Shown here in pieces: positions 27,501 through 40,480 of a stretch of DNA of 64,000 nucleotides; position 1 is the first letter of the stretch; each line of letters starts with the position of its first letter. The stretch is from Antedon mediterranea (taxonomy: Eukaryota; Echinodermata; Crinoidea; Comatulida; Antedonidae): assembly GCF_964355755.1 (NCBI RefSeq), contig NC_092671.1:22100001-22164000 (forward strand). The letters are read 5' to 3'. The notes under the pieces were generated by a model. That model was not told the origin of the DNA. It ran no database searches and saw only the letters and a list, made by a program, of their open reading frames with translations. Position numbers and translations under genes: made by a program.

Positions 27501-29168
27501 GAAAAAACTTGTTAACATAAAAACATCAAAGTTTACAGAATAGCTTCAAATCGCATTTGGAGACGTTTTAGACAATTTTGTGATTTTCGAAAAAACTTGT
27601 TAATATAAAAACACCATAGTGCTTAGAATAGCTTCAAATCGCATTGGGAGACGTTTTAGACCATTTTGTGATTTTCGAAAAAACTTGTTAACATAAAAAC
27701 ACCAAAGTGCTTAGAATACCTTCAAATCGCATTTGGAGACGTTTTAGAGCATTTTGTGATTTTCGAAAAAAACTTTTTAACATAAAAACATCAAAGTGTA
27801 CAGAATAGCTTCAAATCGCATTTGGAGACGTTTTAGACCATTTTGTGATTTTCGAAAAAACTTGTTAACATAAAAACACCAAAGTGCTTAGAATAGCTTA
27901 AAATCGCATTTGGAGACGTTTTAGACCATTTTGTGATTTTCGAAAAAACTTGTTAACATAAAAACAACAAAGTGCTTAGAATAGCTTCAAATCGCATTTG
28001 GAGACGTTTTAGACCATTTTGTGATTTTCGAAAAAACTTGTTAACATAAAAACACCAAAGTGCTTAGAATAGCTTAAAATCGCATTTGGAGACGTTTTAG
28101 ACCATTTTGTGATTTTCGAAAAAACTTGTTAACATAAAAACAACAAAGTGCTTAGAATAGCTTCAAATCGCATTTGGAGACGTTTTAGACCATTTTGTGA
28201 TTTTCGAAAAAACTTGTTATTAACATAAAAACACCAAAGTGCTTAGAATAGCTTCAAATCGCATTTGGAGACGTTTTAGACCAATTTGTGATTTTCGAAA
28301 AAACTTGGTTACACAAAAACATCAAAGTGGATAAAATCACATTATAAACCGTTTTAGACCATTTTGAGCATTTCGATAACACATTTCACACAAAAACATC
28401 AAAGAGCACAAAATAGCTTAATATCGTATTTAAAAACGTTTTAAACCATTTTGAGCATTTCGACAAAACTTTTTCACACAAAACACCAAAGTGTACAGAA
28501 TAGCTTCAAATCGCATTTGGAGACGTTTTAGACCATTTTGTGGTTTTCGAAAAAACTTGTTAATATAAAAACACCAAAGTACTTAGAATAACTTCAAATC
28601 GCATTTGGAGACGTTTTAGACCATTTTGTGATTTTCGAAAAAACTTGTTAACATAAAAACACCAAAGTTCTTAAAATAGCTTCAAATCGCATTTGGAGAC
28701 GTTTTAGACCATTTTGTGATTTTCGAAAAAACTTGTTAACACAAAAACACCAAAGTGTTTAGAAAAGCTTCAAATCGCATTTGGAGACGTTTTAGACCAT
28801 TTTGGGATTTTCGAAAAAACTTGTTAACATAAAAACATCAAAGTGCTAAGAATAGCTTCCAATCGCATTTGGAGACATTTTAGACCATTTTGTGCATTTC
28901 GATGAAACTTGGTTACGCAAAAACATCAAAGTGCTTAAAATCACATTATAAACCGTTTTAGACCATTTTGAGCATATCGATAACACTTTTCAAACAAAAA
29001 CATCAAAGAGCACAATATAGCTTAATATCGTATTTAAAAACGTTTTAGACCATTTTGAGCATTTCGACAAAACTTTTTCACACAAAACACCAAAGTGCTT
29101 AGAATAGCTTCAAATCGCATTTGGAGACGTTTTAGACCATTTTGTGATTTTCGAAAAAACTTGTTAAC
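24580..29168 (+). repeat. 4,589 bp higher-order repeat, copy 1
   Basis: Landmarks offset by exactly 4,589 bp include TTGGTTACAC at 25,440 and 30,029, the next TTGGTTACAC at 28,305 and 32,894, and an unusual 3-4 bp insertion (CTTGTTATTAAC) at about 28,211 and 32,800. The start is set where the AAAGTTCTTAAAATAGC monomer begins to match its partner near 29,169. The end is uncertain by about one monomer. Confidence 0.88.
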
Positions 29169-32100
29169 ATAAAAACATCAAAGTTCTTAAAATAGCTTCA
29201 AATCGCATTTGGAGACGTTTTAGACCATTTTGTGATTTTCGAAAAAACTTGTTAACACAAAAACACCAAAGTGTTTAGAAAAGCTTCAAATCGCATTTGG
29301 AGACGTTTTAGACCATTTTGGGATTTTCGAAAAAACTTGTTAACATAAAAACACCAAAGTGCTTAGAATAGCTTCAAATCGCATTTGGAGACGTTTTAGA
29401 CCATTTTGTAATTTTCAAAAAAACTTGTTAACATAAAAACATCAAAGTGCTAAGAATAGCTTCAAATCGCATTTGGAGACATTTTAGACCAATTAGTGAT
29501 TTTCGAAAAAACTTGGTTACACAAAAACATCAAAGTGGTTAAAATCACATTATAAACCGTTTTAGACCATTTTGAGCATTTCGATAACACTTTTCACACA
29601 AAAACATCAAAGTGCTTAGAATAGCTTCAAATCGCATTTGGAGACGTTTTAGACCATTTTGAGCATTTCGACAAAACTTTTTCACACAAAACACCAAAGT
29701 GTACAGAATAGCTTAATATCGTATTTAAAAACGTTTTAGACCATTTTGTGATTTTCGAAAAAACTTGTTAACATAAAAACACCAAAGTGCTTAGAATAGC
29801 TTCAAATCGCATTGGGAGACTTTTTAGACCATTTTGTGATTTTCGAAAAAACTTGTTAACATAAAAACATCAAAGTGTACAGAATAGCTTCAAATCGCAT
29901 TTGGAGACGTTTTAGACCATTTTGTGATTTTCGAAAAAACTTGTTAACATAAAAACACCAAAGTGCTTAGAATAGCTTCAAATCTCATTTGGAGACGTTT
30001 TAGACCAATTTGTGATTTTCGAAAAAACTTGGTTACACAAAAACATCAAAGTGGATAAAATCACATTATAAACCGTTTTAGACCATTTTGAGCATTTCGA
30101 TAACACATTTCACACAAAAACATCAAAGAGCACAAAATAGCTTAATATCGTATTTAAAAACGTTTTAAACCATTTTGAGCATTTCGACAAAACTTTTTCA
30201 CACAAAACACCAAAGTGTACAGAATAGCTTCAAATCGCATTTGGAGACGTTTTAGACCATTTTGTGGTTTTCGAAAAAACTTGTTAATATAAAAACACCA
30301 AAGTACTTAGAATAACTTCAAATCGCATTTGGAGACGTTTTAGACCATTTTGTGATTTTCGAAAAAACTTGTTAACATAAAAACACCAAAGTTCTTAAAA
30401 TAGCTTCAAATCGCATTTGGAGACGTTTTAGACCATTTTGTGATTTTCGAAAAAACTTGTTAACACAAAAACACCAAAGTGTTTAGAAAAGCTTCAAATC
30501 GCATTTGGAGACGTTTTAGACCATTTTGGGATTTTCGAAAAAGCTTGTTAACATAAAAACACCAAAGTGCTTAGAATAGCTTCAAATCGCATTTGGAGAC
30601 GTTTTAGACCATTTTGTAATTTTCAAAAAAACTTGTTAACATAAAAACATCAAAGTGCTAAGAATAGCTTCAAATCGCATTTGGAGACATTTTAGACCAA
30701 TTTGTGATTTTCGAAAAAACTTGGTTACACAAAAACATCAAAGTGCTTAAAATCACAATATAAAACCGTTTTAGACCATTTTGAGCATTTCGATAACACT
30801 TTTCACACAAAAACATCAAAGTGCTTAGAATAGCTTCAAATCGCATTTGGAGACGTTTTAGACCATTTTGTGATTTTCGAAAAAAACTTTTTAACATAAA
30901 AACACCAAACTGCTAAGAATAGCTTCAAATCGCATATGGAGACAATTTAGACCATTTTGTGATTTTCGAAAAAACTTGTTAACATAAAAACACCAAAGTG
31001 CTTAGAATACCTTCAAATCGCATTTGGAGACGTTTTAGACCATTTTGTGATTTTCGAAAAAACTTGTTAACATAAAAACATCAAAGTGCTAAGAATAGCT
31101 TCCAATCGCATTTGGAGACATTTTAGACCAATTTGTGATTTTCGAAAAAACTTGGTTACACAAAAACATCAAAGTGCTTAAAATCACAATATAAAACCGT
31201 TTTAGACCATTTTGAGCATTTCGATAACACTTTTCACACAAAAACATCAAAGTGCTTAAAATAGCTTCAAATCGCATTTGGAGACGTTTTAGACCATTTT
31301 GTGATTTTCGAAAAAAACTTTTTAACATAAAAACATCAAAGTGTACAGAATAGCTTCAAATCGCATTTGGAGACGTTTTAGACCATTTTGTGATTTTCGA
31401 AAAAACTTGTTAACATAAAAACACCAAAGTGCTTAGAATAGCTTAAAATCGCATTTGGAAACGTTTTAGACCATTTTGTGATTTTCGAAAAAACTTGTTA
31501 ACATAAAAACAACAAAGTGCTTAGAATAGCTTCAAATCGCATTTGGAGACGTTTTAGACCATTTTGTGATTTTCGAAAAAACTTGTTAACATAAAAACAC
31601 CAAAGTGCTTAGAATAGCTTAAAATCGGATTTGGAGACGTTTTAGACCATTTTGTGATTTTCGAAAAAACTTGTTAACATAAACACAACAAAGTGCTTAG
31701 AATAGCTTCAAATCGCATTTGGAGACGTTTTAGACCATTTTGTGATTTTCGAAAAAACTTGTTAACATAAAAACACCAAAGTGCTTAGAATAGCTTCAAA
31801 TCGCATTTGGAGACGTTTTAGACCAATTTGTGATTTTCGAAAAAACTTGGTTACACAAAAACATCAAAGTGGATAAAATCACATTATAAACCGTTTTAGA
31901 CCATTTGAGCATTTCGATAACACTTTTCACACAAAAACATCAAAGAGCACAATATAGCTTAATATCCTATTTAAAAACGTTTTAGACCATTTTGAGCATT
32001 TCGACAAAACTTTTTCACACAAAACACCAAAGTGCTTAGAATACCTTCAAATCGCATTTGGAGACGTTTTAGACCATTTTGTGATTTTCGAAAAAACTTG

Positions 32101-33757
32101 TTAACATAAAAACATCAAAGTTTACAGAATAGCTTCAAATCGCATTTGGAGACGTTTTAGACAATTTTGTGATTTTCGAAAAAACTTGTTAATATAAAAA
32201 CACCAAAGTGCTTAGAATAGCTTCAAATCGCATTGGGAGACGTTTTAGACCATTTTGTGATTTTCGAAAAAACTTGTTAACATAAAAACACCAAAGTGCT
32301 TAGAATACCTTCAAATCTCATTTGGAGACGTTTTAGAGCATTTTGTGATTTTCGAAAAAAACTTTTTAACATAAAAACATCAAAGTGTACAGAATAGCTT
32401 CAATTCGCATTTGGAGACGTTTTAGACCATTTTGTGATTTTCGAAAAAACTTGTTAACATAAAAACACCAAAGTGCTTAGAATAGCTTAAAATCGCATTT
32501 GGAGACGTTTTAGACCATTTTGTGATTTTCGAAAAAACTTGTTAACATAAAAACAACAAAGTGCTTAGAATAGCTTCAAATCGCATTTGGAGACGTTTTA
32601 GACCATTTTGTGATTTTCGAAAAAACTTGTTAACATAAAAACACCAAAGTGCTTAGAATAGCTTAAAATCGCATTTGGAGACGTTTTAGACCATTTTGTG
32701 ATTTTCGAAAAAACTTGTTAACATAAAAACAACAAAGTGCTTAGAATAGCTTCAAATCGCATTTGGAGACGTTTTAGACCATTTTGTGATTTTCGAAAAA
32801 ACTTGTTATTAACATAAAAACACCAAAGTGCTTAGAATAGCTTCAAATCGCATTTGGAGACGTTTTAGACCAATTTGTGATTTTCGAAAAAACTTGGTTA
32901 CACAAAAACATCAAAGTGGATAAAATCACATTATAAACCGTTTTAGACCATTTTGAGCATTTCGATAACACATTTCACACAAAAACATCAAAGAGCACAA
33001 AATAGCTTAATATCGTATTTAAAAACGTTTTAAACCATTTTGAGCATTTCGACAAAACTTTTTCACACAAAACACCAAAGTGTACAGAATAGCTTCAAAT
33101 CGCATTTGGAGACGTTTTAGACCATTTTGTGGTTTTCGAAAAAACTTGTTAATATAAAAACACCAAAGTACTTAGAATAACTTCAAATCGCATTTGGAGA
33201 CGTTTTAGACCATTTTGTGATTTTCGAAAAAACTTGTTAACATAAAAACACCAAAGTTCTTAAAATAGCTTCAAATCGCATTTGGAGACGTTTTAGACCA
33301 TTTTGTGATTTTCGAAAAAACTTGTTAACACAAAAACACCAAAGTGTTTAGAAAAGCTTCAAATCGCATTTGGAGACGTTTTAGACCATTTTGGGATTTT
33401 CGAAAAAACTTGTTAACATAAAAACATCAAAGTGCTAAGAATAGCTTCCAATCGCATTTGGAGACATTTTAGACCATTTTGTGCATTTCGATGAAACTTG
33501 GTTACGCAAAAACATCAAAGTGCTTAAAATCACATTATAAACCGTTTTAGACCATTTTGAGCATATCGATAACACTTTTCACACAAAAACATCAAAGAGC
33601 ACAATATAGCTTAATATCGTATTTAAAAACGTTTTAGACCATTTTGAGCATTTCGACAAAACTTTTTCACACAAAACACCAAAGTGCTTAGAATAGCTTC
33701 AAATCGCATTTGGAGACGTTTTAGACCATTTTGTGATTTTCGAAAAAACTTGTTAAC
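29169..33757 (+). repeat. 4,589 bp higher-order repeat, copy 2
   Basis: Nearly identical to the preceding copy. Differences seen by eye are isolated substitutions, such as CACCATAG against CACCAAAG (27,611/32,200), TCAAATCGC against TCAATTCGC (27,807/32,396), AATCGCAT against AATCGGAT (27,034/31,623) and TTCAAAC against TTCACAC near 28,990. The match breaks at about 33,765, where copy 2 reads CAAAGGGCTAAG and joins sequence like 2,607 and 19,056. Confidence 0.87.
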
Positions 33758-36700
33758 ATAAAAACATCAAAGGGCTAAGAATAGCTTCAAATCGCATTTG
33801 GAGACATTTTAGACCAATTAGTGATTTTCGAAAAAACTTGGTTACACAAAAACATCAAAGTGGTTAAAATCACATTATAAACCGTTTTAGACCATTTTGA
33901 GCATTTCGATAACACTTTTCACACAAAAACATCAAAGTGCTTAGAATAGCTTCAAATCGCATTTGGAGACGTTTTAGACCATTTTGTGATTTTCGAAAAA
34001 AACTTTTTAACATAAAAACACCAAACTGCTAAGAATAGCTTCAAATCGCATATGGAGACAATTTAGACCATTTTGTGATTTTCGAAAAAACTTGTTAACA
34101 TAAAAACACCAAAGTGCTTAGAATACCTTCAAATCGCATTTGGAGACGTTTTAGACCATTTTGTGATTTTCGAAAAAACTTGTTAACATAAAAACATCAA
34201 AGTGCTAAGAATAGCTTCAAATCGCATTTGGAGACATTTTAGACCAATTAGTGATTTTCGAAAAAACTTGGTTAAACAAAAACATCAAAGTGGTTAAAAT
34301 CACATTATAAACCGTTTTAGACCATTTTGAGCATTTCGATAACACTTTTCACACAAAAACATCAAAGTGCTTAGAATAGCTTCAAATCGCATTTGGAGAC
34401 GTTTTAGACCATTTTGTGATTTTCGAAAAAAACTTTTTAACATAAAAACACCAAACTGCTAAGAATAGCTTCAAATCGCATATGGAGACAATTTAGACCA
34501 TTTTGTAATTTTCGAAAAACTTGTTAACATAAAAACACCAAAGTGCTTAGAATACCTTCAAATCGCATTTGGAGACGTTTTAGACCATTTTGTGATTTTC
34601 GAAAAAACTTGTTAACATAAAAACATCAAAGTGCTAAGAATAGCTTCCAATCGCATTTGGAGACATTTTAGACCAATTTGTGATTTTCGAAAAAACTTGG
34701 TTACACAAAAACATCAAAGTGCTTAAAATCACAATATAAAACCGTTTTAGACCATTTTGAGCATTTCGATAACACTTTTCACACAAAAACATCAAAGTTC
34801 TTAAAATAGCTTCAAATCGCATTTGGAGACGTTTTAGACCATTTTGTGATTTTCGAAAAAAACTTTTTAACATAAAAACATCAAAGTGTACAGAATAGCT
34901 TCAAATCGCATTTGGAGACGTTTTAGAAAATTTTGTGATTTTCGAAAAAACTTGTTAACATAAAAACACCAAAGTGCTTAGAATAGCTTAAAATCGCATT
35001 TGGAGACGTTTTAGACCATTTTGTGATTTTCGAAAAAACTTGTTAACATAAAAACAACAAAGTGCTTAGAATAGCTTCAAATCGCATTTGGAGACGTTTT
35101 AGACCATTTTGTGATTTTCGAAAAAACTTGTTAACATAAAAACACCAAAGTGCTTAGAATAGCTTAAAATCGCATTTGGAGACGTTTTAGACCATTTTGT
35201 GATTTTCGAAAAAACTTGTTAACATAAAAACAACAAAGTGCTTAGAATAGCTTCAAATCGCATTTGGAGACGTTTTAGACCATTTTGTGATTTTCGAAAA
35301 AACTTGTTAACATAAAAACACCAAAGTGCTTAGAATAGCTTCAAATCGCATTTGGAGACATTTTAGACCAATTTGTGATTTTCGAAAAAACTTGGTTACA
35401 CAAAAACATCAAAGTGGATAAAATCACATTATAAACCGTTTTAGACCATTTTGAGCATTTCGATAACACATTTCACACAAAAACATCAAAGAGCACAAAA
35501 TAGCTTAATATCGTATTTAAAAACGTTTTAAACCATTTTGAGCATTTCGACAAAACTTTTTCACACAAAACACCAAAGTGTACAGAATAGCTTCAAATCG
35601 CATTTGGAGACGTTTTAGACCATTTTGTGGTTTTCGAAAAAACTTGTTAATATAAAAACACCAAAGTACTTAGAATAACTTCAAATCGCATTTGGAGACG
35701 TTTTAGACCATTTTGTGATTTTCGAAAAAACTTGTTAACATAAAAACACCAAAGTTCTTAAAATAGCTTCAAATCGCATTTGGAGACGTTTTAGACCATT
35801 TTGTGATTTTCGAAAAAACTTGTTAACACAAAAACACCAAAGTGTTTAGAAAAGCTTCAAATCGCATTTGGAGACGTTTTAGACCATTTTGGGATTTTCG
35901 AAAAAACTTGTTAACATAAAAACACCAAAGTGCTTAGAATAGCTTCAAATCGCATTTGGAGACGTTTTAGACCATTTTGTAATTTTCAAAAAAACTTGGT
36001 TACACAAAAACATCAAAGTGGTTAAAATCACATTATAAACCGTTTTAGACCATTTTGAGCATTTCGATAACACTTTTCACACAAAAACATCAAAGTGCTT
36101 AGAATAGCTTCAAATCGCATTTGGAGACGTTTTAGACCATTTTGTGATTTTCGAAAAAAACTTTTTAACATAAAAACACCAAACTGCTAAGAATAGCTTC
36201 AAATCGCATATGGAGACAATTTAGACCATTTTGTGATTTTCGAAAAAACTTGTTAACATAAAAACACCAAAGTGCTTAGAATACCTTCAAATCGCATTTG
36301 GAGACGTTTTAGACCATTTTGTGATTTTCGAAAAAACTTGTTAACATAAAAACATCAAAGTGCTAAGAATAGCTTCCAATCGCATTTGGAGACATTTTAG
36401 ACCAATTTGTGATTTTCGAAAAAACTTGGTTACACAAAAACATCAAAGTGCTTAAAATCACAATATAAAACCGTTTTAGACCATTTTGAGCATTTCGATA
36501 ACACTTTTCACACAAAAACATCAAAGTGCTTAAAATAGCTTCAAATCGCATTTGGAGACGTTTTAGACCATTTTGTGATTTTCGAAAAAAACTTTTTAAC
36601 ATAAAAACATCAAAGTGTACAGAATAGCTTCAAATCGCATTTGGAGACGTTTTAGACCATTTTGTGATTTTCGAAAAAAATTGTTAACATAAAAACACCA

Positions 36701-39700
36701 AAGTGCTTAGAATAGCTTAAAATCGCTTTTGGAGACGTTTTAGACCATTTTGTGATTTTCGAAAAAACTTGTTAACATAAAAACAACAAAGTGCTTAGAA
36801 TAGCTTCAAATCGCATTTGGAGACGTTTTAGACCATTTTGTGATTTTCGAAAAAACTTGTTAACATAAAAACACCAAAGTGCTTAGAATAGCTTAAAATC
36901 GCATTTGGAGACGTTTTAGACCATTTTGTGATTTTCGAAAAAACTTGTTAACATAAAAACAACAAAGTGCTTAGAATAGCTTCAAATCGCATTTGGAGAC
37001 GTTTTAGACCATTTTGTGATTTTCGAAAAAACTTGTTAACATAAAAACATCAAAGTGCTAAGAATAGCTTCCAATCGCATTTGGAGACATTTTAGACCAA
37101 TTTGTGATTTTCGAAAAAACTTGGTTACACAAAAACATCAAAGTGCTTAAAATCACATTATAAACCGTTTTAGACCATTTGAGCATTTCGATAACACTTT
37201 TCACACAAAAACATCAAAGAGCACAATATAGCTTAATATCCTATTTAAAAACGTTTTAGACCATTTTGAGCATTTCGACAAAACTTTTTCACACAAAACA
37301 CCAAAGTGCTTAGAATACCTTCAAATCGCATTTGGAGACGTTTTAGACCATTTTGTGATTTTCGAAAAAACTTGTTAACATAAAAACATCAAAGTTTACA
37401 GAATAGCTTCAAATCGCATTTGGAGACGTTTTAGACAATTTTGTGATTTTCGAAAAAACTTGTTAATATAAAAACACCAAAGTGCTTAGAATAGCTTCAA
37501 ATCGCATTGGGAGACGTTTTAGACCATTTTGTGATTTTCGAAAAAACTTGTTAACATAAAAACATCAAAGTGTACAGAATAGCTTCAAATCGCATTTGGA
37601 GACGTTTTAGACCATTTTGTGATTTTCGAAAAAACTTGTTAACATAAAAACACCAAAGTGCTTAGAATAGCTTCAAATCGCATTTGGAGACGTTTTAAAC
37701 CATTTTGTGATTTTCGAAAAAACTTGTTAACATAAAAACACCAAAATGTTTAGAATAGCTTCAAATCGCATTTGGAGACGTTTTAGACCATTTTGTGATT
37801 TTCGAAAAAACTTGTTAACACAAAAACACCAAAGTGATTAGAATAGCTTCCAATCGCATTTGGAGACGTTTTAGACCATTTTGTGATTTTCGAAAAAACT
37901 TGTTAACATAAAAACACCAAAGTGATTAGAATAGCTTCAAATCGCATTTGGAGACGTTTTAGACCATTTTGTGCATTTCGATGAAACTTGGTAACGCAAA
38001 AACATCAAAGTGCTTAAAATCACATTATAAACCGTTTTAGACCATTTTGAGCATATCGATAAAACTTTTTACACAAAAACATCAAAGAGCACAAAATAGC
38101 TTAATATCGTATTTGGAAACGTTTTAGAACATTTTGTGATTTTCGAAAAAACTTGTTAACATAAAACACCAAAGTGTACAGAATAGCTTCAAATCGCATT
38201 TGGAGACATTTTAGACCAATTTGTGATTTTTGAAAAAACTTGTTAACATAAAAACACCAAAGTGCTAAGAATAGCTTCAAATCACATTTGGAGACATTTT
38301 AGACCAATTTGTGATTTTCGAAAAAACTTGGTTACACAAAAACATCAAAGTGCTTAAAATCACATTATAAAACCGTTTTAGACCATTTTGAGCATTTCGA
38401 TAACACTTTTCACACAAAAACATCAAAGAGCATAAAATAGGTTAATATCGTATTTAAAAACGTTTTAGACCATTTTGAGCATTTCGACAAAACTTTTTTC
38501 ACACAAAACACCAAAGTGTACAGAATAGCTTAATATCGTATTTAAAAACGTTTTAGACCATTTTGTGATTTTCGAAAAAACTTGTTAACATAAAAACACC
38601 AAAGTGCTTAGAATAGCTTCAAATCGCATTGGGAGACTTTTTAGACCATTTTGTGATTTTCGAAAAAACTTGTTAACATAAAAACATCAAAGTGTACAGA
38701 ATAGCTTCAAATCGCATTTGGAGACGTTTTAGACCATTTTGTGATTTTCGAAAAAAACGTGTTAACATAAAAACACCAAAGTGCTTAGAATAGCTTCAAA
38801 TCGCATTTGGAGACGTTTTAGACCAATTTGTGATTTTCGAAAAAACTTGGTTACACAAAAACATCAAAGTGGATAAAATCACATTATAAACCGTTTTAGA
38901 CCATTTTGAGCATTTCGATAACACATTTCACACAAAAACATCAAAGAGCACAAAATAGCTTAATATCGTATTTAAAAACGTTTTAAACCATTTTGAGCAT
39001 TTCGACAAAACTTTTTCACACAAAACACCAAAGTGTACAGAATAGTTTCAAATCGCATTTGGAGACGTTTTAGAGCATTTTGTGATTTTCGAAAAAACTT
39101 GTTAATATAAAAAAACCAAAGTACTTAGAATAGCTTCAAATCGCATTTGGAGACGTTTTAGACCATTTTGTGATTTTCGAAAAAACTTGTTAACATAAAA
39201 ACACCAAAGTTCTTAAAATAGCTTCAAATTGCATTTGGAGACGTTTTAGACCATTTTGTGATTTTCGAAAAAACTTGTTAACACAAAAACACCAAAGTGT
39301 TTAGAAAAGCTTCAAATCGCATTTGGAGACGTTTTAGACCATTTTGGGATTTTCGAAAAAACTTGTTAACATAAAAACACCAAAGTGCTTAGAATAGCTT
39401 CAAATCGCATTTGGAGACGTTTTAGACCATTTTGTAATTTTAAAAAAAACTTGTTAACATAAAAACACCAAAGTTCTTAGAATAGCTTCAAATCGCATTT
39501 GGAGACGTTTTAGACCATTTTGTGCATTTCGATGAAACTTGGTTACACAAAAACATCAAAGTGCTTAAAATCACATTATAAACCGTTTTAGACCATTTGA
39601 GCATTTCGATAACACTTTTCACACAAAAACATCAAAGAGCACAATATAGATTAATATCCTATTTAAAAACGTTTTAGACCATTTTGAGCATTTCGACAAA

Positions 39701-40480
39701 ACTTTTTCACACAAAACACCAAAGTGCTTAGAAAGTGCATAGAATAGCTTCAAATCGGATTTGGAGACGTTTTAGACCATTTTGTGATTTTCGAAAAAAC
39801 TTGTTAACATAAAAACACCAAAATGTTTAGAATAGCTTCAAATCGCATTTGGAGACGTTTTAGACCATTTTGTGATTTTCGAAAAAACTTGTTAACACAT
39901 AAACACCAAAGTGATTAGAATAGTTTCAAATCGCATTTGGAGACGTTTTAGACCATTTTGTGCATTTCGATGAAACTTGGTTACACAAAAACATCAAAGT
40001 GCTAAAAATCACATTATAAACCGTTTTAGACCATTTTGAGCATTTCGATAACACTTTTCACACAAAAACATCAAAGAGCATAAAATAGGTTAATATCGTA
40101 TTTAAAAACGTTTTAGACCATTTTGAGCATTTCGACAAAACTTTTTTCACACAAAACACCAAAGTGTACAGAATAGCTTAATATCGTATTTAAAAACGTT
40201 TTAGACCATTTTGTGATTTTCGAAAAAACTTGTTAACATAAAAACACCAAAGTGCTTAGAATAGCTTCAAATCGCATTGGGAGACGTTTTAGACCATTTT
40301 GTGATTTTCGAAAAAACTTGTTAACATAAAAACATCAAAGTGTACAGAATAGCTTCAAATCGCATTTGGAGACGTTTTAGACCATTTTGTGATTTTCGAA
40401 AAAAACTTGTTAACATAAAAACACCAAAGTGCTTAGAATAGCTTCAAATCGCATTTGGAGACGTTTTAGACCAATTTGTG
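33758..40480 (+). repeat. Mosaic satellite segment
   Basis: Satellite without one clean long period. About 33,770-34,870 matches 2,607-3,710 at an offset near 31,165. A block of the same type recurs 1,729 bp later (34,634 and 36,363). About 38,050-38,900 resembles the end of super-repeat 1 (about 8,450-9,350), including CGTATTTGGAAACG. One irregular spot at about 39,727 has a partial GAAAGTGC duplication. Nothing other than satellite is visible. Confidence 0.8.

Noticed and set aside
3470-36602. Repeated minus-strand reading frames of 75-79 codons with an almost identical peptide
   Set aside because: They lie exactly on the satellite. Their peptide repeats with the monomer, and the frame changes with every 88 bp monomer. 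The copies are alike because the DNA blocks are alike. No promoter, known domain or codon-level constraint is visible.
39727-39750. Possible small insertion in the satellite (GAAAGTGC repeated)
   Set aside because: It is a local slippage of a few bases within the monomer, similar to the AAAGTGCAAAGTGC irregularities near 5,431, 14,311 and 23,451. It is not a separate element.
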